Positions 8,776 through 18,806 of a stretch of 64,000 nucleotides of DNA are shown here, in pieces (the stretch's first letter is position 1; each line of letters starts with the position of its first letter). A program made the position numbers and the translations under genes. Under the pieces are notes generated by a model. That model was not told the origin of the DNA and searched no databases. It saw nothing but the letters and a program-made list of their open reading frames with translations. The DNA comes from Aromatoleum toluolicum (GTDB taxonomy: Bacteria > Pseudomonadota > Gammaproteobacteria > Burkholderiales > Rhodocyclaceae), in contig NZ_WTVS01000014.1 in the NCBI RefSeq assembly GCF_012911005.2, positions 1 to 64,000 of the forward strand. Reading direction: 5' to 3'.

Positions 8776-9528
8776 TCAATGAACGTCCTTCCAGTAGTTC
8801 TTCTTCAGCGCGAAAGTCAGTGCGAACAGGCCCGCCAGGAAGATGAGGACGACAACGCCGACCGACTTGCGCTTCTCGGCGACCGGTTCGCCCATCCACA
8901 CGAGGAAGGAGACGAGGTCGGCGACGGTCTTGTCGTATTCCTGCGCGGACAGCTTGCCCGGCTTCGCGAGTTCCAGCTCGATCGACTTCACGCCGTCGTG
9001 CTCGCTGACCTTGGCGATCTGCTCGCCCTGCAGTTCCCACAGCACGTGCGGCATGCCGACGTTCTCGAAGACCTTGTTGTTCCAGCCGGTCGGGCGGTTC
9101 GGGTCGCGATAGAACTGGCGCAGGTAGGTGTACAGCCAGTCTGCGCCGCTGCCGAACTCCGATGCGCGCTGGCGCGCGATCAGGGTCAGGTCGGGCGGCG
9201 TCGCACCAAACCAGGCCTTCTGCTCCTTCGGGCTGGCCGAGACCTTCATCAGGTCGCCGACGCGCTCGCCCGTGAACATCAGGTTGTCGCGAATCTCCTG
9301 CTCGGTCAGGCCGATCTGCGTCAGCGTGTTGTAGCGGACGAAGCTCGCGCTGTGGCAGTTCATGCAGTAGTTGACGAAGGTCTTGGCGCCCGCCTGCAGG
9401 GCAGCCGGGTCCGTGCTGACCGGGGCCTTGTCCAGATGCAGCACGGCACCGGCGGCCAGCGCCAGCGTCGGCGCAAACAGCGCAGCCGCGGCCAGGCGCT
9501 TCAGGGTCTTGAATACGCTAATAGTCAT
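8776..9528 (-). CDS. petC: Ubiquinol-cytochrome c reductase, cytochrome c1 subunit
   Basis: The 250-residue subunit passes electrons from the Rieske centre to soluble cytochrome c. A cleavable signal peptide (about 1-25, ending LALAAG) precedes the covalent haem c motif CMNCHS (about residue 55). A C-terminal membrane anchor (VGVVVLIFLAGLFALTFAL) leaves a short cytoplasmic tail. Its start overlaps the petB stop by 4 nt, indicating translational coupling. It is the last gene of petABC. Confidence 0.96.
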   Translation of the reverse strand: MTISVFKTLKRLAAAALFAPTLALAAGAVLHLDKAPVSTDPAALQAGAKTFVNYCMNCHSASFVRYNTLTQIGLTEQEIRDNLMFTGERVGDLMKVSASPKEQKAWFGATPPDLTLIARQRASEFGSGADWLYTYLRQFYRDPNRPTGWNNKVFENVGMPHVLWELQGEQIAKVSEHDGVKSIELELAKPGKLSAQEYDKTVADLVSFLVWMGEPVAEKRKSVGVVVLIFLAGLFALTFALKKNYWKDVH

Positions 9529-10793
9529 TTGAAAGTCACCCTATCCGGTTCGGGTTTGCACTTGTCGAGTTTGCTGTACCACGGCATCGCCAGGAAGAAG
9601 GCGAAATAGATCACCGAGCAGATCTGCGCCACCAAGGTACGACCCGGGGTCGGCGGCAGAACGCCGAGGTAGCCGAGGATGAAGAAGGAGACGATGAAGA
9701 CCGCGAGGATGCCCTTGAACAGGCCACCCTTGTAGCGAATCGACTTCACCGGGCTACGGTCCAGCCACGGCAGGAAGGCGATGATGACCACGGCTGCGCC
9801 CATCGCGACCACGCCCCAGAACTTCGCGTCGATGCCGAACAGCGGGTAGGTGACCGCGCGCAGGATCGAGTAGAAGGGCGTGAAGTACCATACCGGAGCG
9901 ATGTGCGGCGGGGTCTTCAGCGGGTCGGCCGGGATGAAGTTGTTGTACTCGAGGAAGTAGCCGCCGCCTTCGGGGGCGAAGAACACGATCGCCGTGAAGA
10001 AGATCAGGAAGCCGACCACGCCGACGATGTCCTTCACCGTGTAGTACGGGTGGAAGGGGATGCCGTCGAGCGGAATGCCGTTCGCGTCCTTCTTCTTCTT
10101 GATCTCGACGCCGTCAGGGTTGTTCGAGCCGACTTCGTGCAGCGCGACGATGTGCGCGACCACCAGGCCGATCAGCACCAGCGGCACGGCGATGACGTGG
10201 AAGGAGAAGAAGCGGTTCAGGGTGGCGTCGGACACGACGAAGTCGCCGCGGATGACGACCGACAGGTCCGGACCGATGACCGGAATCGCCGAGAACAGGT
10301 TCACGATGACCTGCGCGCCCCAGAACGACATCTGGCCCCACGGCAGCAGGTAGCCCATGAAGGCCTCGGCCATCAGCGCAAGGAAGATCAGCGTGCCGAA
10401 GATCCAGATCAGTTCGCGCGGCTTGCGGTAGGAACCGTAGAGCAGCCCGCGGAACATGTGCAGGTACACGACGATGAAGAAGGCCGACGCGCCGGTCGAG
10501 TGCAGGTAGCGGATCAGCCAGCCGCCCGGGACTTCGCGCATGATGTATTCGACGCTGGCGAACGCGACCGGGATGCCGGAGGCGTTGAGCGAGGCATCGG
10601 GCTTGTAATGCATGACCAGGAAGATGCCGGTCAGGATCTGGATCACCAGCACGAGCAGGGCCAGCGAACCGAAGAAGTACCAGAAGTTGAAGTTCTTCGG
10701 CGCGTAGTACTCGGACAGGTGCTCCTTCCAGGTCGACGTCAGCGGAAACCGCTCGTCGATCCAGTTGAGCAGCTCTTGGGATTTCGTAGTCAT
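9525..10793 (-). CDS. petB: Ubiquinol-cytochrome c reductase, cytochrome b subunit
   Basis: The 422-residue integral membrane subunit holds two b-type haems and the quinol-oxidation and quinone-reduction sites. Expected features include the Qo-site helix GYLLPWGQMSFWGAQV, several paired transmembrane histidines, and eight helices including the C-terminal four (the full-length b form, not split b6/IV). It lies 3 bp after petA and overlaps petC. The bc1 complex implies respiration through cytochrome c, consistent with a denitrifying or aerobic betaproteobacterium. Confidence 0.97.
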   Translation of the reverse strand: MTTKSQELLNWIDERFPLTSTWKEHLSEYYAPKNFNFWYFFGSLALLVLVIQILTGIFLVMHYKPDASLNASGIPVAFASVEYIMREVPGGWLIRYLHSTGASAFFIVVYLHMFRGLLYGSYRKPRELIWIFGTLIFLALMAEAFMGYLLPWGQMSFWGAQVIVNLFSAIPVIGPDLSVVIRGDFVVSDATLNRFFSFHVIAVPLVLIGLVVAHIVALHEVGSNNPDGVEIKKKKDANGIPLDGIPFHPYYTVKDIVGVVGFLIFFTAIVFFAPEGGGYFLEYNNFIPADPLKTPPHIAPVWYFTPFYSILRAVTYPLFGIDAKFWGVVAMGAAVVIIAFLPWLDRSPVKSIRYKGGLFKGILAVFIVSFFILGYLGVLPPTPGRTLVAQICSVIYFAFFLAMPWYSKLDKCKPEPDRVTFK

Positions 10794-10796
10794 CGC

Positions 10797-11390
10797 TTAG
10801 GCCTTTGAGTCGTCACCGATGAGGATCGTGGTATCGGAAAGGTACTTGTGCGGCGGCACCTCGAGGTTGTCCGGCGCCGGCATGCTCTTGTACACGCGGC
10901 CGGACAAGTCGAACTTCGAGCCGTGACAGGGGCACAGGAAGCCACCGTGCCAGTCTTCGCCCATGCCGCTGTCGGCACCGACCTTGAACTTGTCGCTCGG
11001 CGAGCAGCCCAGGTGGGTGCAGATGCCGACGGTGATGAGGTACTCGGGCTTGATCGAGCGATGCTTGTTCTTGGCGTACTCGGGCTGCATTTCCTTGCCG
11101 GATTCCGGATCGCTGACCGCTGCATCGGTCTTTTCGAGCGATGACAGCATTTCCGGGGTCCGACGCAGAATCCACACGGGCTTGCCACGCCACTCCACCG
11201 TCATCATCTCGCCCGGCGCCAGCTTGCTGATGTCCGCCTCGACCGGCGCACCTGCAGCCTTGGCACGCTCGGACGGCGTCAGGCTGGCAACGAACGGCAC
11301 AGCCGTCGCAACCGCAGCCACGCCACCGGCGGCCGACGTCGCGACAAGCAGTTGCCGGCGGCCACTGTCCATCTTCTGATCCACGCTCAT
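10797..11390 (-). CDS. petA: Ubiquinol-cytochrome c reductase, Rieske iron-sulfur subunit
   Basis: The 197-residue subunit carries the [2Fe-2S] cluster bound by CTHLGC and CPCHGS. The N-terminal region RRQLLVATSAAGGVAAVATAV is a twin-arginine-type uncleaved signal anchor. The start at MSVDQKMDSG is preceded by GATGAGG; a longer in-frame reading begins in sequence without family character and is rejected. It is first in petABC. The 200-bp upstream region includes the terminator of the recR operon and must contain the pet promoter. Confidence 0.96.
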   Translation of the reverse strand: MSVDQKMDSGRRQLLVATSAAGGVAAVATAVPFVASLTPSERAKAAGAPVEADISKLAPGEMMTVEWRGKPVWILRRTPEMLSSLEKTDAAVSDPESGKEMQPEYAKNKHRSIKPEYLITVGICTHLGCSPSDKFKVGADSGMGEDWHGGFLCPCHGSKFDLSGRVYKSMPAPDNLEVPPHKYLSDTTILIGDDSKA

Positions 11391-11462
11391 GACCTCATCC
11401 CTGAAAAGAAACCCGTTTCCGGATACAAAAAAACTGCGGGATTTTAGCAAAAAGCCTGATAC

Positions 11463-11491
11463 ATAAAAAGAGGGCATGCCAAAAGCATGCC
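11463..11491 (-). terminator. Intrinsic terminator of the dnaX-ybaB-recR operon
   Basis: GGCATGC (11473-11479) pairs with GCATGCC (11485-11491). On the minus strand it is followed by CTCTTTTTATG. It lies about 100 bp past the recR stop and just upstream of the pet promoter region. Confidence 0.7.
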
Positions 11492-11588
11492 ATTGGCATC
11501 GCCTCCGAGCGCATTCCCGCGCCGCTGGACGGAATGGATGGACGGCGGATGCTGCAGCGCAGCTTCCGCAGCGCAACAACACCCCTGA

Positions 11589-12185
11589 TTACAGCGCGCG
11601 CCGCTCGACCAGAGCCTGCGCGATCGTGCCCGTATCGGTGTGCTCGAGCTCACCGCCGACGGGTACGCCGCGCGACAGGCGGCTGACCCTGACGCCGCGT
11701 GCGGCGAGGAGCTCGGCGATGACGTGAGCGGTGGCTTCGCCTTCGTTGGTGAAATTGGTCGCGAGGATGACTTCCTTGACTGCGCCGTCCGAGGCGCGCG
11801 CGAGGAGCTTGTCGAGGCGCAGCTCGCGCGGGCCGATGCCGTCGAGCGGCGACAGGCGCCCCATGAGGACGTAGTACAGGCCGTTGTAGAGCTGGGTCTG
11901 CTCCATCATCGCGAGGTCTGCAGGCATCTCGACGACGCACAGCAGCGAGTGATCGCGCTGCGGATTGGCGCAGCGCTGGCAGATGTCGGTCTCGGAGAAG
12001 GTGTTGCAGCGCTCGCAGTGGCGCAGGACTTCGAGCGCGTGCGCGAGCGCCCGCGCGAGCCGGCCGGCGCCGCGCTGGTCACGCTGCAGCAGGTGGTAGG
12101 CCATGCGCTGCGCCGACTTCGGGCCGACGGAGGGCAGCGCGCGCAGGGCTTCGATCAGTTCGTCGAGACTTGAGGGCGAGCTCAT
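11589..12185 (-). CDS. recR: Recombination protein RecR
   Basis: The 198-residue protein works with RecO and RecF to load RecA at single-strand gaps. It has an N-terminal helix-hairpin-helix ([20 protein letters not shown]), a four-cysteine zinc site ([16 protein letters not shown], about residues 57-72) and a Toprim domain from about residue 80. Its ATG overlaps the ybaB stop by one base, so the genes are translationally coupled in the conserved dnaX-ybaB-recR order. Confidence 0.97.
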   Translation of the reverse strand: MSSPSSLDELIEALRALPSVGPKSAQRMAYHLLQRDQRGAGRLARALAHALEVLRHCERCNTFSETDICQRCANPQRDHSLLCVVEMPADLAMMEQTQLYNGLYYVLMGRLSPLDGIGPRELRLDKLLARASDGAVKEVILATNFTNEGEATAHVIAELLAARGVRVSRLSRGVPVGGELEHTDTGTIAQALVERRAL

Positions 12186-12508
12186 CAGAACGGGAGCTTC
12201 ATCCCGGGCGGCAGATTGAGGCCGGACGTGAAGCCGGCCATCTTCTCCTGCGTGGTCGCCTCGGCGCGGCGCACCGCGTCGTTCATCGCGGCGGCGACGA
12301 GGTCCTCCAGCATTTCCTTGTCGTCCATGACCGAGGGATCGATCGTGACACGGCGAACGTCATGCTTGCAGGTCATGAGGATCTTCACCATGCCGGCCCC
12401 CGCCTGGCCCTCGACTTCGACGAGGGCGAGCTGGTCCTGCATCTTCTTCATGTTTTCCTGCATCTGCTGGGCCTGTTTCATCAGGCCGGCAATTCCGCCT
12501 TTCATCAT
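12185..12508 (-). CDS. ybaB: YbaB/EbfC-family nucleoid-associated protein
   Basis: The 107-residue DNA-binding protein has the family pattern: N-terminal [21 protein letters not shown], a central beta region [14 protein letters not shown], and a C-terminal helix ending [14 protein letters not shown]. EbfC-type dimers bind DNA and coat the nucleoid. The exact role in dnaX-recR operons is unsettled in the literature. The gene lies 25 bp after dnaX and overlaps recR by one base. Confidence 0.95.
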   Translation of the reverse strand: MMKGGIAGLMKQAQQMQENMKKMQDQLALVEVEGQAGAGMVKILMTCKHDVRRVTIDPSVMDDKEMLEDLVAAAMNDAVRRAEATTQEKMAGFTSGLNLPPGMKLPF

Positions 12509-12533
12509 GGTGCGACTCTCCGCAATTGGGGAT

Positions 12534-14546
12534 TCAAAGAGGTTTCACCGACGCTTCCACGAGGGTTGCGTCGAATCGTTCGATCAGTTCGCGTACGAAA
12601 GGATCGCTTTCTAGGGCCGCGACCGCCTCGGCATGGCGCGCACGGCGGTGGGCCTCGTCGCGCTGCGCGGGCGTCTCGCCTTCGATCGCGCCGACGGCGG
12701 CCCGCAGCTTGAGCGGCGCCCCATACAGGGATGCGAGCTGGTCCTGGATGCGCTCGACCACACCCGGATTCATGTCGAGGAGATGGCGGTGGGCGTTCGA
12801 GAGCCTCAGGTCGATCACGCCGTCGGCGAAGCCGAGCCACTCGCAGTGCTGGGCGAACTCACGCACGAGGCCGCCAAGACCGAGCCGGCGGATGAGGCCG
12901 TGCCAGTTGCCGGCGGTGAAGTCCGCCGCTGCATCGCCGTCACCGTCGCCGCCGGGCGCGAGTGCAGTCGGCGCGACCGGAGGGGCCGGCGCCACAGGGG
13001 GCGCTTCGGGCGACGGAGCGGACTGCGGCGTCGTCTCGGGCCGCAACGCCGGCGCAGGTCGTGCGGCGGCCGGGGGCGGCGCGGCCTCGCGCGGGGGCTC
13101 GGAACGTAGCGCGGCCGGCTCGGCGCTCTGGCCGGCAAAGGCCTCGGGGGGAAGATCCTCCCACGGCGGCACCGAGTTGGCGGGCTCCGGACGGGCTTCC
13201 GCCGAGGCGCCTGCCGCGGCCGGCGCCGGACGTTGCACGGGTTCGGCCGCCGGAACCGGGGCCGACGGCGTGGACGCTGGCAAGACCGAAGGCGCCGGGG
13301 TGGCCGGCGCAGCCGGGGCCGCGGCAGCCGGGCGGGCGGGCGGTGCGCTGGCAGTGTCGGGGACGGGTCGCGGCGCTGCCGCAGGCCGCGGGGTCGCAGG
13401 CGGCACGCTGCGGGCGACGCCCCCGCCCCCACCTTCGGCCGCGGGGCTGCCGAGGGCCGGCGGCTGGTCGGGGCGGAACGCATGCAGGCGCAGCAGCGTC
13501 ATCGTGAAGCCGGCGTAGTCGTCGGGTGCCAGCGGCAGCTCGTCGCGGCCGTGGATCGCGATCTGGTACGCAAGCTGGAGGAATTCGGCGTCGAAGGCCT
13601 CGGTATAGGGCAGCACGCGCTGGCGCTCGGCCTCGTCGGCGATCGCGGCGGGGGCGAACTGCGCGAGGGCGACGCGATGCAGCAGGGATGCGAGGGCCTG
13701 CAGCGCGGCGTCGAACGAAAGGCTGCGCGCTTCCATGCGGTCGGCGACCGCCAGCAGCGCCGTGACGTCGGCGGCGGCGAGCGCGTCGAGCACGGCGTAC
13801 AGGTGGTCGTCGCCGACCGTGCCGAGCATGTGGGTGACCTGCTCTTCCTCGACCTTGCCCGAGCCGTGCGCGATGGCCTGGTCGAGCAGCGACAGCGCGT
13901 CGCGCATCGAGCCGTTGGCGGCCTTGGCGAGGTGGCGCAGCGCCGGGGCCTCGAAGGGGACGGCCTCGGCCGCGAGGATGCGCGACAGATGCTCGACGAT
14001 GTGGCCCGGCGGCATCTGCTTGAGGTTGAACTGCAGGCAGCGCGACAGCACCGTGACCGGGATCTTCTGCGGGTCAGTGGTCGCGAGGATGAACTTGACG
14101 TGCTCAGGCGGCTCTTCGAGGGTCTTCAGCATCGCGTTGAACGCATGCCCGGTGAGCATGTGCACTTCGTCGATCATGTAGACCTTGTAGCGGCCCTGCA
14201 CCGGCGCGTACACGGCCTTGTCGAGCAGCGCGGCCATATCCTCGACGCCGCGGTTCGACGCCGCGTCCATCTCGACATAGTCGGGGAAGCGGTCGGCGTC
14301 GATCGCCTGGCAGGCGGCGCACTGGTTGCAGGGCTCGGCGGTGACACCGGTCTCGCAGTTCAGCGCCTTGGCGAGGATGCGCGAGATCGTGGTCTTGCCG
14401 ACGCCGCGCGTACCGGTGAACAGCCAGGCGTGGTGCAGCCGGCCGGTCGCGAGCGCGTGGCTGAGCGCGCGGACGACATGCTCCTGGCCGACCAGCGTCG
14501 CAAAGGATTTCGGCCGCCACTTGCGGGCGAGAACTTGATAGCTCAT
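12534..14546 (-). CDS. dnaX: DNA polymerase III subunits tau/gamma
   Basis: The 670-residue clamp-loader ATPase has a Walker A motif (GTRGVGKTT), a four-cysteine zinc module, DEVHMLT, and the SRC sensor. A Pro/Ala-rich linker of about 150 residues (roughly 385-530) precedes the C-terminal tau domain, which binds polymerase alpha and DnaB. The start [15 protein letters not shown] is the canonical dnaX beginning; the open frame extends further upstream without similarity. I see no A-rich slippery heptamer, so production of a short gamma form by frameshifting is not supported here. Confidence 0.97.
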   Translation of the reverse strand: MSYQVLARKWRPKSFATLVGQEHVVRALSHALATGRLHHAWLFTGTRGVGKTTISRILAKALNCETGVTAEPCNQCAACQAIDADRFPDYVEMDAASNRGVEDMAALLDKAVYAPVQGRYKVYMIDEVHMLTGHAFNAMLKTLEEPPEHVKFILATTDPQKIPVTVLSRCLQFNLKQMPPGHIVEHLSRILAAEAVPFEAPALRHLAKAANGSMRDALSLLDQAIAHGSGKVEEEQVTHMLGTVGDDHLYAVLDALAAADVTALLAVADRMEARSLSFDAALQALASLLHRVALAQFAPAAIADEAERQRVLPYTEAFDAEFLQLAYQIAIHGRDELPLAPDDYAGFTMTLLRLHAFRPDQPPALGSPAAEGGGGGVARSVPPATPRPAAAPRPVPDTASAPPARPAAAAPAAPATPAPSVLPASTPSAPVPAAEPVQRPAPAAAGASAEARPEPANSVPPWEDLPPEAFAGQSAEPAALRSEPPREAAPPPAAARPAPALRPETTPQSAPSPEAPPVAPAPPVAPTALAPGGDGDGDAAADFTAGNWHGLIRRLGLGGLVREFAQHCEWLGFADGVIDLRLSNAHRHLLDMNPGVVERIQDQLASLYGAPLKLRAAVGAIEGETPAQRDEAHRRARHAEAVAALESDPFVRELIERFDATLVEASVKPL

Positions 14547-14610
14547 GGCGCGGGATTCTAGCAGAGCGCCGACGGCGAACCCGGTGCGATTCGCTGAACG
14601 TGCGTCGACG

Positions 14611-16809
14611 TCAGGGCTGGCCGAGCTGCAGGTAGTAGCGCACGTCGCCGACTTCGGGCGAGTAGCTCGCGCCGACGTAGATCGGACCGATGGCAGTGTC
14701 GGCGCCGAGGAAGAGCGAGTACGCGCGATGGCGGCCGGGGTCGGGCGTGAGCGAGGTGCCATAGTTGCGCAGTTCGGCCCATTCGGCAGTCGCGCCGGCG
14801 TACACGCCGCGGCCGAGGGTGTCGGGCAGGCGCGTGATCTGGCGGTAGTAGGCGGCACTCACGAGCGCCACCTGATCGGCGGCGAGTTCGCCGTAGCGGT
14901 AGCCGGACAGGCGGAAGGGGCCGCCCAGCAGGGTGCGGCCGACTTCAGGCAGGTCGCGGTCGGGGCTGCCGGCAAGCAGCGCGCGCAGGCGCCACACATT
15001 GGGGCCGAAGGACGTCGCGGCGTCGCCGTCGAGTTCGGTGAAGAAGTAGCGCTGGTCGGCGCCGAAGGTCGGCGTGTGCAGCTCCGCGCGCAACCGGGCG
15101 GCGTAGCCGCGGCGCGGGAAGAAGGGGCTGTCGAGGCGGTCGATGGTGGCGGTGCCATGCACCCAGCCGTCCTCGATGAGGCGTTCGGGGTAGAGCTCCG
15201 GACCGGCGGTGACTTCCGAACTGCGTCGCCCGCGCCGCCAGCCGGCACGCAGTTCGCCCCACATGCCGACTTCGTAGCCGGCATCGAGTCCGATCAGGCC
15301 GCCCTTCTCCTTGTTCTCGGACAGCTTGCGCCCGTCGACGAAGACCGGCAGCACGCGGTTGAAGAGCTCGACGGACGGCGCGACGAACCAGCCGCTGTCG
15401 AGGTCGAGCGGCTGGAACAGCTCGGTGCGGATGCGGTTCGTCGTGCCCAGTTGCAGGTCGGTGTCCCAGCGCCCGCCGCGGGTGTTGAGCCAGCGGCGCG
15501 AGAAGCCGGCGTAGAGGCCGACCTGGGAGCCGCCTTCGAAGTCGGCCGCGAGGCCGCCGCCGAAGCGCAGCAGGTTGGGCCCCGAAGCCTTCTCGTCGGC
15601 ATCGAGCTGCACCGTGGCGCGCGGCCCGTCGTGCAGGACGCTGTAGCGCAGGCGGTCGAAGTCGCCGCGCTCGTAGATGCGCGCGATGTCCTGCTCGAGC
15701 TTCTGGGGGTCGAGCGCTTCGCCGGTCTTCTGCGTGAGCGTGGCGCCGAACAGGCGTTCGGGCACGAACTTGAGGCCGTCGACCTTGATGTCGGCAACGA
15801 CGGGGGCGCGCTTGTGCCAGCGGAACTGGCGCAGCGCCTGCCACTTCGCGTAGCTGTCCTCGTCGACGCTGAAGCGCGCGAGCGACGCCGACTGGCGCAG
15901 CGCGGCCTCGGTGCCGTACGGGATGGTCTCGAGCACGCGCTCGAAGTCGCGCGAGGTGATGCCAGGGAGTTCGACCTGGATCAGGGCGTCGTCCGGCCCC
16001 AGGCGCGCGAGCTGCTGGCGCACGTTCTGCTCGAGGGCGAGGTTGATCGCCTGCAGCGCGATGTCGGTCGCGGAACGCAGGCGCTCGCGCGCGTGCGGCG
16101 GCGTGCCGAGGTTCACGGCGATGACGCGCCCGCCGCACAGCTCGCGGCCGATATCGACCGGGAGGTTCATGACGAGGCCGCCGTCGACGAGCAGGCGCTG
16201 GTCGTTCTCGATCGGCAGGAACACGCCGGGCACGGCCATGCTCGCGCGCATCGCGCGCCACAGCGGCCCCTTGTCGAGCAGCACGAGTTCGCCGGTCTCG
16301 AGGTCGGTGGCGACGGCGCGGAATGGCAGCGCGAGGCTGTCGAAGGTGTCGAGCACTTCGGCGTCGCCGGCGAGCCGCGTGAGGAAGCGGTCCATCGCCT
16401 GGCCCGAGATCGCGCTCTGCGGCAGCAACAGCGCACCGTCACCGTAACCCAGCGTGATCGCGGAGCGGTTGCGCGCGGCGTCCTGCTTGTCGCGGAAGGG
16501 CTGGTCCTCGCGCGGCACGCTGCTGGAGAACATATTCACCCAGTCGACGGCGTGGATCTCGCGCACCATGTCGCCCAGCTCCATCCCCGCCGCGTAGGCG
16601 CCGCCGACGATCGCGCCCATCGAGGTGCCGACGATGCAGTCGACGGGGATGCGCATGTCCTCGAGCACCTTCAGCACGCCGACGTGAGCGATGCCGCGCG
16701 CGCCGCCGCCCGACAGCACGAGGGCGACGCCCTGCGTTTCGGCGCCCACGGGCGCGGCGGCGATGCCGGCCAGGCACAACAGGGAAAGGAAGAAGGGACG
16801 CAGTTTCAA
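14611..16809 (-). CDS. Patatin-like phospholipase fused to an outer-membrane barrel (PlpD-type, type Vd secretion)
   Basis: This 732-residue protein has a Sec signal (residues 1 to about 22, ending APVGAE). A patatin domain follows (about 27-300) with the oxyanion motif SGGGARGIAHVG, nucleophile GTSMGA and catalytic Asp in DGGLVMNLP. A POTRA-like segment lies near 320-400, and the rest is a bacterial surface-antigen (Omp85-type) barrel ending in an aromatic-rich beta strand. Length and order match PlpD of Pseudomonas aeruginosa, a type Vd autotransporter that secretes its own lipase. The start is uncertain: TTG at 16809 places the signal at the N-terminus, and GTG at 16845 is an alternative. 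Confidence 0.85.
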   Translation of the reverse strand: MKLRPFFLSLLCLAGIAAAPVGAETQGVALVLSGGGARGIAHVGVLKVLEDMRIPVDCIVGTSMGAIVGGAYAAGMELGDMVREIHAVDWVNMFSSSVPREDQPFRDKQDAARNRSAITLGYGDGALLLPQSAISGQAMDRFLTRLAGDAEVLDTFDSLALPFRAVATDLETGELVLLDKGPLWRAMRASMAVPGVFLPIENDQRLLVDGGLVMNLPVDIGRELCGGRVIAVNLGTPPHARERLRSATDIALQAINLALEQNVRQQLARLGPDDALIQVELPGITSRDFERVLETIPYGTEAALRQSASLARFSVDEDSYAKWQALRQFRWHKRAPVVADIKVDGLKFVPERLFGATLTQKTGEALDPQKLEQDIARIYERGDFDRLRYSVLHDGPRATVQLDADEKASGPNLLRFGGGLAADFEGGSQVGLYAGFSRRWLNTRGGRWDTDLQLGTTNRIRTELFQPLDLDSGWFVAPSVELFNRVLPVFVDGRKLSENKEKGGLIGLDAGYEVGMWGELRAGWRRGRRSSEVTAGPELYPERLIEDGWVHGTATIDRLDSPFFPRRGYAARLRAELHTPTFGADQRYFFTELDGDAATSFGPNVWRLRALLAGSPDRDLPEVGRTLLGGPFRLSGYRYGELAADQVALVSAAYYRQITRLPDTLGRGVYAGATAEWAELRNYGTSLTPDPGRHRAYSLFLGADTAIGPIYVGASYSPEVGDVRYYLQLGQP

Positions 16810-16899
16810 GCGCGTGCTCGGTGAGTGCTCAGTGAGGGGACGCACCGACGATAGCGCAAGACCGCGGGGCGTACGTAACGGAAGTCCCGCAAGGAGGCA

Positions 16900-16937
16900 C
16901 AAAATGAAACGGGCGCCCCGTTTCCGGAGCGCCCGTT
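16900..16937 (-). terminator. Intrinsic terminator of the SRP RNA gene
   Basis: ACGGGCGC (16909-16916) pairs with GCGCCCGT (16929-16936). On the minus strand it is followed by TTCATTTTG. It lies just 3' of the 4.5S RNA gene. Confidence 0.6.
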
Positions 16938-16948
16938 CGCGAATCAGG

Positions 16949-17049
16949 GTGGCGAGCCCGACCCCCGGCACTTGCAGGGAACGGCTGTGGCTGCTGCCTT
17001 CCGGCCCTGACCAGATTCACCGCGCTGCAATGCGGGGAGACCCGCCACG
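16949..17049 (-). ncRNA. ffs: Signal recognition particle RNA, small bacterial type (4.5S)
   Basis: On the minus strand the conserved SRP domain IV core is readable: GGTCAGGGCCGGAAGGCAGC, containing the symmetric and asymmetric internal loops and the GGAA tetraloop that bind Ffh. The two ends (GTGGCG near 17048 and CGCCAC near 16950) pair to close the hairpin. Length is about 100 nt. A TACAAT -10 element (17056-17061, minus strand) sits about 7 nt upstream of the inferred 5' end. The RNA guides Ffh-bound ribosomes to the membrane. Confidence 0.9.
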
Positions 17050-17117
17050 GGGCGCATTGTAGCAGCTTATACCGCCACTGCACGTGCCCCTTGATGCGAT
17101 GCGCAATGCGCGGCGGT

Positions 17118-18806
17118 TCAGCCCTTGAGCTCGGGGAAGTCTTCCTCGAAGAACTCCAGCGCGCCGCGCACGGAGCCGTCCTTGCCTTCCTCGCTCTTGC
17201 GCAGTTCGACGCGGCGGATCTTGCCGGAGATGGTCTTCGGCAGGTCCGAGAACTCGAGGCGGCGGATGCGCTTGTACGGGGCGAGCTTGTCGCGCGTGAA
17301 GGCGAAGATGTCCTTCGCGAGCTCCTTCGACGGCTCGAAGCCGGCGGCGAGGATCACGTAGGCCTTGGGCACGGCGAGACGCACCGGGTCCGGGCTCGGC
17401 ACGACGGCGGCTTCGGCGACGGCCGGGTGCTCGATCAGCACCGATTCAAGCTCGAACGGGCTGATGCGGTAGTCGGAGGCCTTGAACACGTCGTCGGCGC
17501 GGCCGACGTAGGTGATGTAGCCTTCCTCGTCGATGTTCGCGACATCGCCGGTGCGGTAGTGGCCGTCACGCATGGCTTCGGCGGTCTTGGCTTCGTCGCC
17601 GGCGTAGCCGAGCATCAGACCCATCGGGCGCTTGGCGAGCACCAGGCTGATCTCGCCTTCATCGGTGGGCTTGCTGTCGGCGTCGAGCAGCGCGATCGTG
17701 TAGCCGGGCAGCGGACGGCCCATCGAACCGGGCTTCAGGCGCTGGCCGGGCGTATTGCCGATCTGGGCGGTGGTCTCGGTCTGGCCGAAGCCGTCGCGGA
17801 TCGTGATGCCCCAAGCCTTCTTCACCTGGTCGATGACTTCGGGGTTGAGCGGCTCGCCCGCGCCGATGAGTTCGCGCAGCTTGGTCTTCACCGAGGCGAG
17901 ATCCTGCTGGATCAGCATGCGCCACACGGTCGGGGGCGCGCACATCGTGGTTATCTCGTACTTCACGAGCACGTCGAGCAGCGCCTTGGCGTTGAAGCGG
18001 TTGTAGTTGTACAGGAAGACGCAGGCGCCGGCGTTCCACGGCGCGAAGAAGCAGCTCCACGCGTGCTTGGCCCAGCCCGGCGAGCTGATGTTCATGTGGC
18101 GGTCGTTGGGCTGCAGGCCGATCCAGTACATCGTCGACAGGTGGCCGACCGGGTAGGACTGGTGGCTGTGCTGGACGAGCTTGGGTTTCGACGTGGTGCC
18201 GGAGGTGAAGTACAGCAGCAGCGGGTCGGTGACCTTGGTGACGCCCGACGGCGCAAACTCGGGCGACGCGGCGTAGGCATCCTCGAACGAGAGCCAGCCG
18301 GCGGTCGCACCGCCGACGCTGACGCGCGTGTAGCTGCCGGCGAGGTCGGCGAACTTGTCGGTGTGGGCCTTGCCGATCACGACGTGCTTGACCTGGCCGC
18401 GCTCGAGGCGGTCGAGCAGGTCGTCGGGGGTCAGCAGCGTGGTTGCGGGGATCACGACGGCACCGAGCTTGATCGCGGCGAGCATGGTTTCCCACAGCGG
18501 CACTTCGTTGCCGAGCATGATCAGGATGCGGTCGCCGCGCGCGACGCCCTGCTCGCGCAGCCAGTTCGCGACGCGATTCGAGCGTGCGGACATCTCGGCG
18601 AAGGAGAGCTTCGATTCGCGGCCGTCTTCCTCGACGATCCACAGCGCGGGCTGCTCGTTGCCCTTGGCCATCGAATCGAAATAGTCGAGCGCCCAATTGA
18701 ACTCGGTGAGCTGCGGCCATTGGAATCCGGCGTACGCGGTGGCGTAGTCGGTGCGGTTGGCCAGCAGGAAGTCCCGTGCTTTCAGAAACTCGGCAACTGC
18801 AGTCAT
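17118..18806 (-). CDS. AMP-forming acyl-CoA synthetase (ACSM / medium-chain-like)
   Basis: The 562-residue ANL-superfamily ligase activates a carboxylic acid with ATP and CoA. The phosphate-binding motif FTSGTTSKPKLVQHSHQS is near residue 200. The hinge and C-terminal signature YRTGDVANIDEEGYITYVGR is near 430, and the catalytic lysine is expected in SGKIRRVELR near the C-terminus. The start MTAVAEFLKARD has GGAGAGG upstream. Overall similarity is to acyl-CoA synthetases for medium-chain or aromatic acids; the substrate cannot be read from sequence. It is monocistronic, with a palindromic operator candidate in its upstream region. Confidence 0.85.
   Translation of the reverse strand: MTAVAEFLKARDFLLANRTDYATAYAGFQWPQLTEFNWALDYFDSMAKGNEQPALWIVEEDGRESKLSFAEMSARSNRVANWLREQGVARGDRILIMLGNEVPLWETMLAAIKLGAVVIPATTLLTPDDLLDRLERGQVKHVVIGKAHTDKFADLAGSYTRVSVGGATAGWLSFEDAYAASPEFAPSGVTKVTDPLLLYFTSGTTSKPKLVQHSHQSYPVGHLSTMYWIGLQPNDRHMNISSPGWAKHAWSCFFAPWNAGACVFLYNYNRFNAKALLDVLVKYEITTMCAPPTVWRMLIQQDLASVKTKLRELIGAGEPLNPEVIDQVKKAWGITIRDGFGQTETTAQIGNTPGQRLKPGSMGRPLPGYTIALLDADSKPTDEGEISLVLAKRPMGLMLGYAGDEAKTAEAMRDGHYRTGDVANIDEEGYITYVGRADDVFKASDYRISPFELESVLIEHPAVAEAAVVPSPDPVRLAVPKAYVILAAGFEPSKELAKDIFAFTRDKLAPYKRIRRLEFSDLPKTISGKIRRVELRKSEEGKDGSVRGALEFFEEDFPELKG

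Noticed and set aside
12534-14546. Programmed frameshift producing a gamma form of DnaX
   Set aside because: I see no A-rich slippery heptamer followed by a stable hairpin at the expected place; the tau frame runs through.
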